DNA from: an uncultured Acidimicrobiales bacterium
GTDB lineage: Bacteria; Actinomycetota; Acidimicrobiia; Acidimicrobiales; UBA10347
Length of the DNA: 59,714 nt
Assembly: GCA_937941245.1 (NCBI GenBank)
Contig: CALDYC010000022.1
Span: 1-59,714 of the forward strand
Direction of reading: 5' to 3'
Made by a program: the position numbers and the translations under genes. The first letter of the stretch is position 1; each line of letters begins with the position of its first letter. Positions 49,388-58,074 of the stretch are shown here, in pieces. The notes beneath the pieces were generated by a model. The model had not been told where the DNA came from, did no database searches, and was given only the letters and a program-made list of their open reading frames with translations.

Positions 49388-50547
49388 TGGCCGAGCGAGT
49401 TGCTGTCGTCGGTTTCGGCCAAACCAAACACGACGCGTGTCGCGCTGATGTGTCGATTGCGGGGCTGATCCGCGAAGCGGCCGACCGGGCACTTGAACAG
49501 GCCGGGCTTGAGCTCGCCGACATCGACGCCTTCGTCATCGGCAAAGCACCCGACATGCTCGAGGGCATCGTGATGCCTGAGCTGTGGCTCGCCGACGCGC
49601 TCGGGGCCGCAGGCAAACCAGTGCTTCGGGTACACACGGCGGGATCGGTCGGTGGATCGACGGCAATCGTCGCAGCAAGCCATGTCGCCGCAGGGGTGCA
49701 CGACACCGTGTTGACCGTCGGGTTTGAGAAGCAAAGCGATGGCAATGCGATGTGGGCGCTCAGCGTGCCGCTTCCGTTTGGCATGCCGGTGCATGCCGGA
49801 GCAGGTGGCTATTTCTCTCCCCACGTGCGGAGCTATATCGATCGGTCAGGCGCGCCCCCGCACATTGGCGCGATGGTCGCAGTCAAGGACCGCACCAACG
49901 CGTTGCGCAATCCGCATGCCCATCTGCACCAGCCAGGGCTCACGCTCGAGGCGGCGATGCAGAGTCCCATGCTCTGGGACCCCATCCGATTCGTCGAGAC
50001 CTGCCCGTCGAGCGATGGAGCCGCAGCACTCGTGCTGACCAACGAGAAACATGCGCAAAGGATGAGTGGACCCAAAGCCTGGGTCCATGCAACAGCCATG
50101 CGAAGCGAGCCAACGATGTTCGCTGGCCGTGATCAGGTCAGCCCGCAAGCCGGCATCGACTGCGCGAACGAGGTGTTCCGCAAGGCGGGTATCGCCGATC
50201 CGTTCAACGAGATCGACGTTGCCGAGATCTACGTGCCGTTCTCGTGGTTCGAACCGATGTGGCTCGAGAACCTCGGGTTCGCCGATAGGCATCAGGGCTG
50301 GCGACTCGTCGAGGACGGCGTGACCGACACCGGAGGCTCGTTGCCGATCAATCCGTCCGGAGGCGTTCTGTCGTCAAATCCGATCGGCGCTTCTGGCATG
50401 TTGCGTTTCGGCGAGGCTGCCCGTCAGGTCATGGGGACGGCCGCCGACCACCAGGTTGACGGCGCCCGACGTGCGCTCGGCCATGCCTACGGCGGCGGGT
50501 CACAGTTCTTTGCCATGTGGGTTGTCGGCAGCGACAAACCGACGTGA
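49384..50547 (+). CDS. Thiolase-like lipid-transfer protein, Ltp2-like (second)
   Basis: 387 aa; ATG 49384 overlaps the previous stop by 4 bases (a second ATG follows at once). ERVAVVGFGQTKH at the start; the position of the thiolase nucleophile reads VHTAGSVGGSTAI, so no Cys; the conserved Tyr motif is kept (VAEIYVPFSWFEP); INPSGGVLSSNPIGASGMLR and ALGHAYGGGSQFF close the fold. Together with the DUF35 proteins this resembles the Ltp2-ChsH2 retro-aldolase that removes the last side-chain piece in steroid degradation. The reaction here is inferred. Confidence 0.86.
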   Translation: MMAERVAVVGFGQTKHDACRADVSIAGLIREAADRALEQAGLELADIDAFVIGKAPDMLEGIVMPELWLADALGAAGKPVLRVHTAGSVGGSTAIVAASHVAAGVHDTVLTVGFEKQSDGNAMWALSVPLPFGMPVHAGAGGYFSPHVRSYIDRSGAPPHIGAMVAVKDRTNALRNPHAHLHQPGLTLEAAMQSPMLWDPIRFVETCPSSDGAAALVLTNEKHAQRMSGPKAWVHATAMRSEPTMFAGRDQVSPQAGIDCANEVFRKAGIADPFNEIDVAEIYVPFSWFEPMWLENLGFADRHQGWRLVEDGVTDTGGSLPINPSGGVLSSNPIGASGMLRFGEAARQVMGTAADHQVDGARRALGHAYGGGSQFFAMWVVGSDKPT

Positions 50548-50566
50548 CGTACTGGTCGTGGCCCGC

Positions 50567-51580
50567 ATGAGGGTTGGCCTGACCGGAGCAACTGGCTTCG
50601 TTGGCGGACACACCCTCGTTGCGTTGATGAAGGCCGGGCACGAACCCGTTGCCCTGGTGCGCAGTGCCGACAAGCTGAGCGCCGTTGCGGCCATGCACGG
50701 TGTCGCCGTTCCAAGGCATCACGTTGGCGATGTCACCAATGCTGTCTCGGTGCAGGCTTGGCTCAACGACTGCGAGGCAGTGATCCACGCGGCTGCGGTC
50801 GCGCACATCAGCCGCAAACACCGCCGTGTCATTGAACAGACCAACGTGGCTGCAACCCGTCTGGTTGTCGGCGGCGCCGCGGACCGTGGCCTGGACCCAA
50901 TTGTGCATGTGTCGTCGAACAGTGCGCTTCATCCGCCACCGGGTGGTCGCTACACACCGGACTCGCCCCTCAGCCCCGCTCCAGTCGGTGTCTACGCGAG
51001 ATCCAAAGTCGAATCCGAACGCATCGCCCGCCAACTGCAGATCGACGGTCACCCCGTGACCATTGTGTGGCCCGGCGGCATCTACGGTCCCGACGATGTC
51101 GGTTTAAGCGTGACGGCAGCAGGAACGGTGCGCTTGATGCAAGCTCGCACTCTTCCCATCACCTCGGGCGGCAACCTGATTGTCGACGTGCGCGACGTTG
51201 CCACGGTGCTTGCGGCATGTATCGAACCACACACCGGCCCGCGTCGCTTCGGCGCATTTGGGCACTTTCTCAACTGGTCCGACATGGCTGCTCTTGTTGA
51301 TGACGTCGCCGGGTCGAAGCTGCGCACACCAAAGATTCCTGGCGGGCTCATGCGGACCCTCGCCGTAACTGGCGACCTTGTCGAGCGGCTCGGGTTCGAG
51401 GCCACGCTCGATCGAGCGAGCGCCAACTTCATGACCACGCTCGTTCCAGGCGACAGCTCGGGAACCGCACAGGCGCTTGGTCTGGAATGGCGACCGGCTG
51501 CAGAGACCATGCGCGATTCGATTCGCTGGCTAGTCGAAGCCGGTCACCTCAAACCGAAATACGCCCCGCTACTCGCGTAA
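50567..51580 (+). CDS. NAD-dependent epimerase/dehydratase (extended SDR)
   Basis: 337 aa from ATG 50567, 19 bases after the thiolase-like gene. Nucleotide motif GLTGATGFVGGHT, HAAAVAHISRKH, VHVSSNSALHPP and the catalytic YARSKVESER (YxxxK). The size and DLVERLGF-like C-terminus suggest a membrane-associated extended SDR acting on a lipid-like or sterol-like hydroxyl (3-beta-HSD-like) rather than a nucleotide sugar, but this is tentative. Same strand and probably same operon as the four genes before it. Confidence 0.85.
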   Translation: MRVGLTGATGFVGGHTLVALMKAGHEPVALVRSADKLSAVAAMHGVAVPRHHVGDVTNAVSVQAWLNDCEAVIHAAAVAHISRKHRRVIEQTNVAATRLVVGGAADRGLDPIVHVSSNSALHPPPGGRYTPDSPLSPAPVGVYARSKVESERIARQLQIDGHPVTIVWPGGIYGPDDVGLSVTAAGTVRLMQARTLPITSGGNLIVDVRDVATVLAACIEPHTGPRRFGAFGHFLNWSDMAALVDDVAGSKLRTPKIPGGLMRTLAVTGDLVERLGFEATLDRASANFMTTLVPGDSSGTAQALGLEWRPAAETMRDSIRWLVEAGHLKPKYAPLLA

Positions 51581-51642
51581 CGCTTGCCGCGGCCGACGGC
51601 GACGAGCGGTCTGCGTCGCGACCGTGTGGCAGGCTCAGGTGC

Positions 51643-52542
51643 ATGTCACACCGCGTTGTGCAATTGTCCGACACCCACTTCTTGGCCGATGGCGAAGAAC
51701 CCGAGGGCGGATTCGCTTACGACACCGACGAAGCCTTCGAGGCGGTGCGTGCGGACATCGCCGCTCTCGACGGGCCAGCGATCGACTTCGTCGCCGTCAC
51801 AGGCGACATTGCTGACCACGGCCGGATCGACCAGTACCAAAAAGCGGCGGCAGCGTTCGCTCAATTAGGCCTGCCCATCAATGCCTGCCCGGGCAACCAC
51901 GACCAACACGCGCACTTCCCGGCCGTTGCTCGCACCACGATCGCCACATCACGGGTGCTACACATCGACAACTGGTGTCACCTCTTTGTCGACTCAAACG
52001 CGGGCATTCTCGAAACCGACCAGAGCGGCAATCTCGTCGACCCCGCGGACTACTCCGAACGCCTGCACATCAACGGCAATCTTGGCGCCCGCGAGGCGGC
52101 CTGGATACGGGAGCAGGCGGCCGCCACCAGGGCAGACCACCTATTCATCTGGCTTCACCATCCGCCCGCACCGCGGGCGCCGTTCTCTGCCGATGACGGC
52201 TACGAAGCCGAATGGGTTCCGGTCGTCGCCGAGCTCAGCGGATTACGCGGCATCGCTGGCGGACACACCCATGTTCCGGGCGACTACCTATTCGGCGGCG
52301 TCCCAGTGTTCATGGCTCCGTCGCTGAAGAACAACTTCGACCTTGAGGCTCGCACCTTGCTCCCGCCTGGGTATCGAACCTTCGACTTCGGCGACGAGGG
52401 TCAGGTCACGTCGCAGCTGCGATTCACCGACGATGAACGATGGCCGCGATTGCCCTACGGCCGTGCGGTGCATGGCCTGATGACCGGAGAACTCACCTGG
52501 AATGAGTTCGTCGCAATCGTTGCCCGCAAACAGGCTGGCTGA
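51643..52542 (+). CDS. Metallophosphoesterase, CpdA-like
   Basis: 299 aa from ATG 51643 with AGGTGC upstream; the open frame before it is not family-like. All binuclear metal motifs are visible: LSDTHFLAD (DxH), TGDIADHG (GDxxD), PGNHDQH (GNHD), WLHHPP and GGHTHVPGD (GHxH). This pattern is that of class III cyclic-nucleotide phosphodiesterases (CpdA/Rv0805-like). It could also hydrolyse other phosphodiesters. It ends 15 bases from the convergent P450 gene. Confidence 0.88.
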   Translation: MSHRVVQLSDTHFLADGEEPEGGFAYDTDEAFEAVRADIAALDGPAIDFVAVTGDIADHGRIDQYQKAAAAFAQLGLPINACPGNHDQHAHFPAVARTTIATSRVLHIDNWCHLFVDSNAGILETDQSGNLVDPADYSERLHINGNLGAREAAWIREQAAATRADHLFIWLHHPPAPRAPFSADDGYEAEWVPVVAELSGLRGIAGGHTHVPGDYLFGGVPVFMAPSLKNNFDLEARTLLPPGYRTFDFGDEGQVTSQLRFTDDERWPRLPYGRAVHGLMTGELTWNEFVAIVARKQAG

Positions 52543-52557
52543 CCCCATCCTTGCGGC

Positions 52558-53769
52558 TCACACTGGTGTCATCAGCACCCTGGCCTGTTTCAGTCCGTGG
52601 ACAAAGGCGGTCGCCATATCGACCGGGTCTTCGGCTAGCTCGATCGTGTCGATGCGACGCAGCAGCTCCTCGAACAAGATCTTGATCTCGATACGTGCGA
52701 GCGATGCACCTAAACAGAAATGGGTTCCGAAGCCGAACGCGATGTGAGGATTCGGATTGCGAGTCACATCAAAGGTCTCAGGGTTCGCGAAATGTTTTGG
52801 GTCTCGATTTGCCGACGCATACATGAACATCGCTTGCTGGCCCGGCTCGATGGTCTGACCAGCGATGTCATAGGGCTCAACACATGCCCGGGTCATGTTG
52901 TGGATCGGCGTCACCCATCGGATGAACTCTTCCACTGCGACATCGAGGTCTGCGCCATCTTGCAACAGCTTCCATTGGTCGGGTCGTTGAGCCAGCTCAA
53001 GCAGGGTCCGACCAATGACCGTTCGGGTCGTTTCTGACCCGCCGTCGAGCAACAACAGACAGTCCGACAGAATCTGCTCAATACCGAACTCTTCGCCATC
53101 TTTGAGGCCGTCCTTCTCGGCCTGAATCCACACACCCATGACATCGTCGATGGGCGCAGCATCTTTGCGGGCGTTGTACAGATCGGTGCATGCCTGACGA
53201 AACTCCATAAGTGCGGCGATGCCGTCATCGTTGAACGAACGTGGGCCCCCTCCGAGTGCAATGGTGCGCTCAGACCAGCTCTTGAGACTGGGCCACATAT
53301 CTTCGCCGAAGCCCAGCAGGTAGCCGATCATCATGGCCGGCAATGGCGCGGCGAGTTCGTCGACAACCTCGATCGGGTCGCCGTGAGCCAACGCATCGTC
53401 AAGAAGACGGTTGACCGCGGATCGGATGTGTGGCTCCCAACCATCGACAGCACGTGGCGTGAATCGGCGCGACACCAGCACCCGTCGCACGGTGTGCTGC
53501 GGGTCATCAAGACCGATGATCGAGGGGTCGGCTGGGGTCTTTGGGCGGTATCCGCCGGCGACCTGATCCGAGTTGATGAAGACCTTCTTGTTGCGTTCGA
53601 CCTCGACGACCTCGTCGTAACCGAAGATCCCCCAAATCTCGTTCACGGGGTCCCACCACACGGGCGCGTGGTCGCGCATGTAGGCGTAGGTCTCATACGG
53701 GTTCACATAGAAGGCGGGATCGAGCAGGTCCGGGTCGGGTATGGCCAGTTCAACTGGGTGGGGGCTCAT
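52558..53769 (-). CDS. Cytochrome P450, CYP125/CYP142-like class
   Basis: 403 aa. I-helix DGGSETT (243-248), ExxR at Glu281-Arg284 (EEFIRW), heme loop FGFGTHFCLGASLAR with Cys352. TPIHNMTRACVEPY and ASANRDPKHFANPETFDVTR are typical of actinobacterial P450s that hydroxylate steroid or terpenoid side chains; assignment to a CYP family needs a search. It lies 48 bases downstream of the SDR gene on the same strand, so the two probably share a promoter near the operator at 54768. Redox partners are not in the window. Confidence 0.93.
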   Translation of the reverse strand: MSPHPVELAIPDPDLLDPAFYVNPYETYAYMRDHAPVWWDPVNEIWGIFGYDEVVEVERNKKVFINSDQVAGGYRPKTPADPSIIGLDDPQHTVRRVLVSRRFTPRAVDGWEPHIRSAVNRLLDDALAHGDPIEVVDELAAPLPAMMIGYLLGFGEDMWPSLKSWSERTIALGGGPRSFNDDGIAALMEFRQACTDLYNARKDAAPIDDVMGVWIQAEKDGLKDGEEFGIEQILSDCLLLLDGGSETTRTVIGRTLLELAQRPDQWKLLQDGADLDVAVEEFIRWVTPIHNMTRACVEPYDIAGQTIEPGQQAMFMYASANRDPKHFANPETFDVTRNPNPHIAFGFGTHFCLGASLARIEIKILFEELLRRIDTIELAEDPVDMATAFVHGLKQARVLMTPV

Positions 53770-53817
53770 CTGCGGTTCCTGGGTCCTCGTGTCGGCGGCT
53801 CGGTTAGAGATAGTGAG

Positions 53818-54714
53818 TCAGCGCATGGCCGGGCCGGCCCACGGAGGCAGGCTCGGACTGTCATTGCCGAACAATGTGTCGCGATTGGCAGTGATGTCAG
53901 CAACTGTCCACGGCTTGTCTCCGGCGAAAATCGCTGCGGCCACGGTTGGTTGAGCCATGCGGTGAATCTCGTCGCCGGTCACGATGAATGTCTGGCCGTT
54001 CACGTCGCTTGCGGCATCGCTCGCAAGCCACGCAACCATTGGACTGACGTGTGCCGGATCATACGGGTCGAACCCGTCGCCATCGCGAGGGGCAAACATG
54101 GCGATGTTCTCGTTCATCTTGGTCCGAGCCCGCGGGGCGATGCAGTTGATCGTGACGCCGTAACGTCCAATCTCTTTGGCCAGAATCATCGTCAACGAAA
54201 TGATGCCGCCTTTGGCCGAGCCGTAATTGGCCTGCGCTGGTCCCCCGAACAACCCGCTTTCGCTGGTCGTGTTGATGATCCGTCGAGGCCGAGGAGCTTG
54301 GCCCTCGGCGAGCGCCTTGGCCGTGGCACGCCAATACCCAGCGGCGTGATGGGCCATCGCAACGTGGCCTTTGAGATGCACATCGACCACCGTGTCGTAC
54401 TGCTCTTCGGTCATCGAGAAACTCATCGCGTCACGAACGAATCCCGCGTTGTTCACGACAATGTCGAGTTCGCCGTAGGTGTCTATGGCTGTCTTGACCA
54501 GGCGACCTGCCTCGTCCCAGTCGCTGACGCTGCCCTGGTGCACTGTGGCAGTGCCGCCGGCGTCGACGATGCCAGCGACCACCTCATGGGCGGTGTCGGC
54601 AAGGTCATTGACGACCACCGATGCACCTTCGGCAGCCAGAAGTTCTGCGTGGCAACGGCCGACGCCCTGACCTGCTCCGGTAACGATGGCCACCTTGCCG
54701 TCGAGTGCTCCCAT
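53818..54714 (-). CDS. Short-chain dehydrogenase/reductase
   Basis: 298 aa from ATG 54714 with AGGGGAAG upstream; the open frame further up is excluded by that. VTGAGQGVGRCHA, VNNAGFVRDA, catalytic Ser in NTTSESGLFG and YGSAK. A clear paralog of the SDR at 30255. The C-terminal extension after residue 245 is shared with actinobacterial acyl-CoA-type SDRs. Divergent from the luciferase-like gene at 54893; operator copy 3 sits between them, 53 bases upstream of this ATG. Confidence 0.9.
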   Translation of the reverse strand: MGALDGKVAIVTGAGQGVGRCHAELLAAEGASVVVNDLADTAHEVVAGIVDAGGTATVHQGSVSDWDEAGRLVKTAIDTYGELDIVVNNAGFVRDAMSFSMTEEQYDTVVDVHLKGHVAMAHHAAGYWRATAKALAEGQAPRPRRIINTTSESGLFGGPAQANYGSAKGGIISLTMILAKEIGRYGVTINCIAPRARTKMNENIAMFAPRDGDGFDPYDPAHVSPMVAWLASDAASDVNGQTFIVTGDEIHRMAQPTVAAAIFAGDKPWTVADITANRDTLFGNDSPSLPPWAGPAMR

Positions 54715-54767
54715 TGCGACTTCCCCTGTTCGAACCTTGCTGCGGTCGATCAACCCAAACCGCAGGA

Positions 54768-54784
54768 TCTGACGTTGTGTCAGA
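54768..54784. promoter_or_regulatory. Palindromic operator copy 3 (one mismatch)
   Basis: TCTGACG-TTG-TGTCAGA, in the gap between the divergent SDR and luciferase-like genes. Same 17-bp length and spacer as copies 1 and 2, with one mismatched position in the right arm. It can serve both directions. Confidence 0.65.
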
Positions 54785-54892
54785 AACGCATCGTAGTTGC
54801 ACCTGTTCGCACAGTTCGCCCGACGCTCAGCAAGCACCCGCTTCGGGTCTGCGCTGACGCCTTCGGCAGCAATCGCGGCTAGAACTCAGGTC

Positions 54893-55759
54893 ATGTTCAT
54901 CTCCGTCTCGGTGCCTGTCGGGAGTGCGGACGACTGCGCGCAACTCAGCCAGCGAGCGGCCCATGCCGAGCGGCTTGGCTTCGATGCGATGTTCGTTACC
55001 GACCACCCGGCGCCGCCCGCAGCATGGCTCAACGGCACCGGTCACCCCACGCTCGACCCGTTTGTTGCGCTCAGCTTCATCGCCGCCGCAACAACTCGCC
55101 TGCGCGTCCACACCAATTTGCTCGTGCTTGCCTACCGACATGCCCTAACGACTGCCAAGGCGGTGGCATCGCTCGACGTCTTGTCCAATGGTCGAGTTCT
55201 GTTGGGCGTCGGCGTCGGGTACATGGAAGCCGAGTTCGCGGCGCTCAACCTGGAACTGGCGGGTCGAGGTACCTCCGCCGACGCCACCCTCGAGCTCATG
55301 CACACCGCATGGACTGGGCTGCCATTCGGCGAGCACGACACCGTGGTCGCCCCTGCTCCAACCCAGTCGCCGATACCGATCTGGGTCGGCGGGAACTCCA
55401 AGGCAGCTATGCGTCGCGCCATTACCCACGGCTCGGGGTGGTCACCCATGCCGAGCCCCAAGGCCGCGGCCGGATTTCTGGGCACACCGGGCATCGAATC
55501 GATCACCGAGCTCAGTGCTCGCATTGCCATGTTCCACGAACTCACGGATCAGGCAGGGCGCACGGGCCCTCTCGATGTCGCGGTCATTCCAACGTGTCTT
55601 TCGGGGTTCGCTACCCACGTTCCGACCACCGAGGAAGCCATCGACGAGATCGGTCAGCTGCGGTCCGTCGGCGCGACCGCGCTGATCATTTCTCTGCCCG
55701 ATAGCGGGTGGGACGAACGGATTGCCTGGTTCGCCAGCGAGGTCAGAAACCAAATCTGA
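54893..55759 (+). CDS. LLM-class oxidoreductase, probably F420-dependent
   Basis: 288 aa from ATG 54893. FVTDHPAPPAAW, DPFVALSFIAAATTRLRV, LDVLSNGRVLLGVGVGYMEA and PIWVGGNSKAAMRRA place it in the luciferase-like family; the VTDH motif and short length fit the F420-dependent TIGR03619-type group better than FMN monooxygenases. It probably oxidises or reduces an intermediate of the surrounding pathway. The amidohydrolase starts 68 bases on, behind a weak copy of the operator. Confidence 0.85.
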   Translation: MFISVSVPVGSADDCAQLSQRAAHAERLGFDAMFVTDHPAPPAAWLNGTGHPTLDPFVALSFIAAATTRLRVHTNLLVLAYRHALTTAKAVASLDVLSNGRVLLGVGVGYMEAEFAALNLELAGRGTSADATLELMHTAWTGLPFGEHDTVVAPAPTQSPIPIWVGGNSKAAMRRAITHGSGWSPMPSPKAAAGFLGTPGIESITELSARIAMFHELTDQAGRTGPLDVAVIPTCLSGFATHVPTTEEAIDEIGQLRSVGATALIISLPDSGWDERIAWFASEVRNQI

Positions 55760-55771
55760 TACCTTTTCAGA
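55755..55771. promoter_or_regulatory. Weak copy of the palindromic operator (copy 4)
   Basis: TCTGATACCTTTTCAGA keeps the outer five bases of each arm and the 17-bp length but not the inner CG steps. It overlaps the end of the oxidoreductase gene and lies 56 bases before the amidohydrolase GTG. Confidence 0.35.
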
Positions 55772-55827
55772 AACTCCACCGGTGCACTGTCGATTCGCAC
55801 AGTTGCAACGATTCTGAAGGGTTCCCC

Positions 55828-57129
55828 GTGAGCGAGACGACCGCACCAGATACGACTGCGACAGACACGACTGCGCCCTCGACCGCGACAGCCACTGCAG
55901 GGATCACTGATCGAGTCCTGCCGAACATCGTGAGCGTTGACGACCACGTCGTCGAACCGCCGCACCTGTTTGACCGGTGGCTGCCAGAGAAGTTTCAGAA
56001 CCACCCCGACAAGCCCTACGTCGAGCGGCGTGGGTTAGCTGGCATGAAGTACACCGGCGGAACGACCTACGACTTCGACTGGCAAGACGACGCTCCCAAG
56101 GCCGACTGCTGGATCTACGGCGACCTGATCGCTCCCCACAAACGCCATGTCGCCGCAGTCGGCTTCAGCCGCGATGAGATGACTGCTTCGCCGATCACCT
56201 ACGACGAGATGCGTGATGGTTGTTATGACCCCAAGGCACGAGTCGAGGACATGCTGTTTGATGGTGTCGACGCATCGCTGTGCTTCCCGACCATGCCACG
56301 GTTCTGCGGCCAAACGTTCTCCGAAGCAAAAGACCCTGAGCTCGCGATGGCGTGTGTCGAGGCCTACAACAACTGGATGATCGAAGAATGGTGTGGCGAC
56401 GCGGGCGGTCGGCTGATTCCGTTGCCCATTGTGTCGCTGTGGGATGTCGAAGCCGCCGCTGCGCAGGTGCGAACCAACGCGGCCCGCGGCTGCACTGCTG
56501 TTGCGTTCAGCGAGATCCCAGCCAAGCTCGGGCTGCCCACCCTGCACAGCGGATACTGGGAACCGTTCTTTGAGGCCTGCGCCGAGACCGGCACCATCAT
56601 CTGCATGCACATCGGCTCGTCGAGCCAAATGCCCGCGACTTCGCCCGACGCGCCTGCCGCGGTCGCAGCCACTCTCAGTTTTGGCAACGCGATGAGTTCG
56701 CTGACAGATTTCTTGTTTTCTGGAGTGCTTGTGCGCCACCCCACCCTCAAACTCGCGTACAGCGAGGGCCAGATCGGCTGGATCCCGTACATCCTCGAAC
56801 GCGCCGACGACGTCTGGCACGAACACCGTGCCTGGGGAGGCGTCAAAGAGACCATCCCCGAGCCGCCCTCGACCTATTGGTTCCGGCAGATCGACGGCTG
56901 CTTCTTTCGTGACGTGCACGGTCTTGAGAGCCTGCATCGCATCGGTGTCGACAACGTCACGTTCGAGACCGACTACCCGCACACCGACTCGACCTGGCCC
57001 GATACGCGCAAGATCTTCGCCGAACAGATGGCGCCGATCGACGACGAGAACCTGATCTACAAGATTGCCCGAGGCAACGCCATCGGCATGCTTGGGCTCG
57101 ACCCTGAGACCGGTCTCTGGAAGGGCTGA
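55828..57129 (+). CDS. Amidohydrolase-2 (ACMSD-type) family protein, second paralog
   Basis: 433 aa from GTG 55828 with GAAGGG upstream. The first ~25 residues are a Thr/Ala-rich low-complexity stretch. Metal-site segments: VSVDDHVVEPP (DxHxxEP), ICMHIGSSS and FETDYPHTDSTWP. Related to the gene at 31855 but larger. Followed after 9 bases by the cyclase gene and then by a ligase, so it belongs to a four-gene unit starting at 54893. Reaction not known; decarboxylation or hydrolysis of a ring-derived acid is the family theme. Confidence 0.86.
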   Translation: MSETTAPDTTATDTTAPSTATATAGITDRVLPNIVSVDDHVVEPPHLFDRWLPEKFQNHPDKPYVERRGLAGMKYTGGTTYDFDWQDDAPKADCWIYGDLIAPHKRHVAAVGFSRDEMTASPITYDEMRDGCYDPKARVEDMLFDGVDASLCFPTMPRFCGQTFSEAKDPELAMACVEAYNNWMIEEWCGDAGGRLIPLPIVSLWDVEAAAAQVRTNAARGCTAVAFSEIPAKLGLPTLHSGYWEPFFEACAETGTIICMHIGSSSQMPATSPDAPAAVAATLSFGNAMSSLTDFLFSGVLVRHPTLKLAYSEGQIGWIPYILERADDVWHEHRAWGGVKETIPEPPSTYWFRQIDGCFFRDVHGLESLHRIGVDNVTFETDYPHTDSTWPDTRKIFAEQMAPIDDENLIYKIARGNAIGMLGLDPETGLWKG

Positions 57130-57138
57130 TCGTCACTC

Positions 57139-58062
57139 GTGCCGTTCCCTGACGACGTTGCCGAACTTGCTTCCCGGGTGAACAACTGGGGGCGGTGGGG
57201 TGACGATGATCAGCTGGGCACGCTCAACCTGATCGACAACGCCGCCCGATTGCGCGGCGTAACTTCGGCAATCGACGGGCGGGCGTTCTCGCTAGCGCTT
57301 CCGTGGAGCGAAGAGGGTCCGCAACTCGGATTCATCGAGGGCCGCGACAACCCCAAGGTCACCGCATGGTCGACCCATGCGTCGTGGGGTGAGCCCGATG
57401 ATTTCATGTTCCATGACGATCGGGTCGAGATGGGCACTCAGGCGTGCACCCATTGGGATGGCCTGGCCCACGCGTCGTATCGAGGCGTGATGTACAACGG
57501 GTTCGCTGACTCGACAATCACCGAATCGGGCACGCCGAAATGCGGCATCCATCTCGTCGACACGCTGGTAACTCGCGGCGTGTTGCTTGATGTCGCCCGC
57601 GCCACTGGCGTTGACCGCATGGCCGGCGGTCACGCATTGACCGAAGCGGACCTCGATGCCGCGATCGAGTTAGCGGGCACGACTCTTGAGGCCGGCGATG
57701 TTGTCTTGATCCGCACCGGGCACATGCAGTACTTCCATGAGGGTGACCGCATGACCTTTGCCACCTCGGCCTGCGGGCCGAGCATGCAGACCGTCGAGTG
57801 GTTTCATCGTCACGATGTCGCCGCGGTCGCGACCGACAATTTGATCTTCGAAGTGTTCCCGTGCGAGCGGCCGGAGTTGGCACTGCCCGTGCACTTCCTG
57901 CACCTCGTTGAGATGGGGCTTACACAGGGCCAGAACTGGGACCTCGAAGCGTTGGCCACTGACTGCGCCGATGACGGTCGCTACACCTTCTTGTTATCAG
58001 CCGCTCCTGAGCCGGTCGTTGGTGGCATCGGCGCACCCGTCAATCCCACCGCTGTCAAGTGA
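57139..58062 (+). CDS. Cyclase/kynurenine formamidase-like family protein
   Basis: 307 aa from GTG 57139. The metal motif of the family appears as GTQACTHWDGLAHASYRG (TH.D...H pattern). DQLGTLNLI at the start and VLIRTGHMQYF in the middle are typical of the cyclase (PF04199) group with ~300 residues. Members hydrolyse amides or lactones, for example N-formylkynurenine or isatin. No tryptophan catabolic gene is nearby, so a lactone or amide of this gene cluster is more likely. The ligase begins 12 bases after. Confidence 0.86.
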   Translation: MPFPDDVAELASRVNNWGRWGDDDQLGTLNLIDNAARLRGVTSAIDGRAFSLALPWSEEGPQLGFIEGRDNPKVTAWSTHASWGEPDDFMFHDDRVEMGTQACTHWDGLAHASYRGVMYNGFADSTITESGTPKCGIHLVDTLVTRGVLLDVARATGVDRMAGGHALTEADLDAAIELAGTTLEAGDVVLIRTGHMQYFHEGDRMTFATSACGPSMQTVEWFHRHDVAAVATDNLIFEVFPCERPELALPVHFLHLVEMGLTQGQNWDLEALATDCADDGRYTFLLSAAPEPVVGGIGAPVNPTAVK

Positions 58063-58074
58063 GTTGAACCACCA

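Noticed and set aside
53383-54882. Open frame of 499 codons on the + strand over the P450 and SDR genes
   Set aside because: Antisense shadow; the P450 and SDR frames carry all catalytic motifs.
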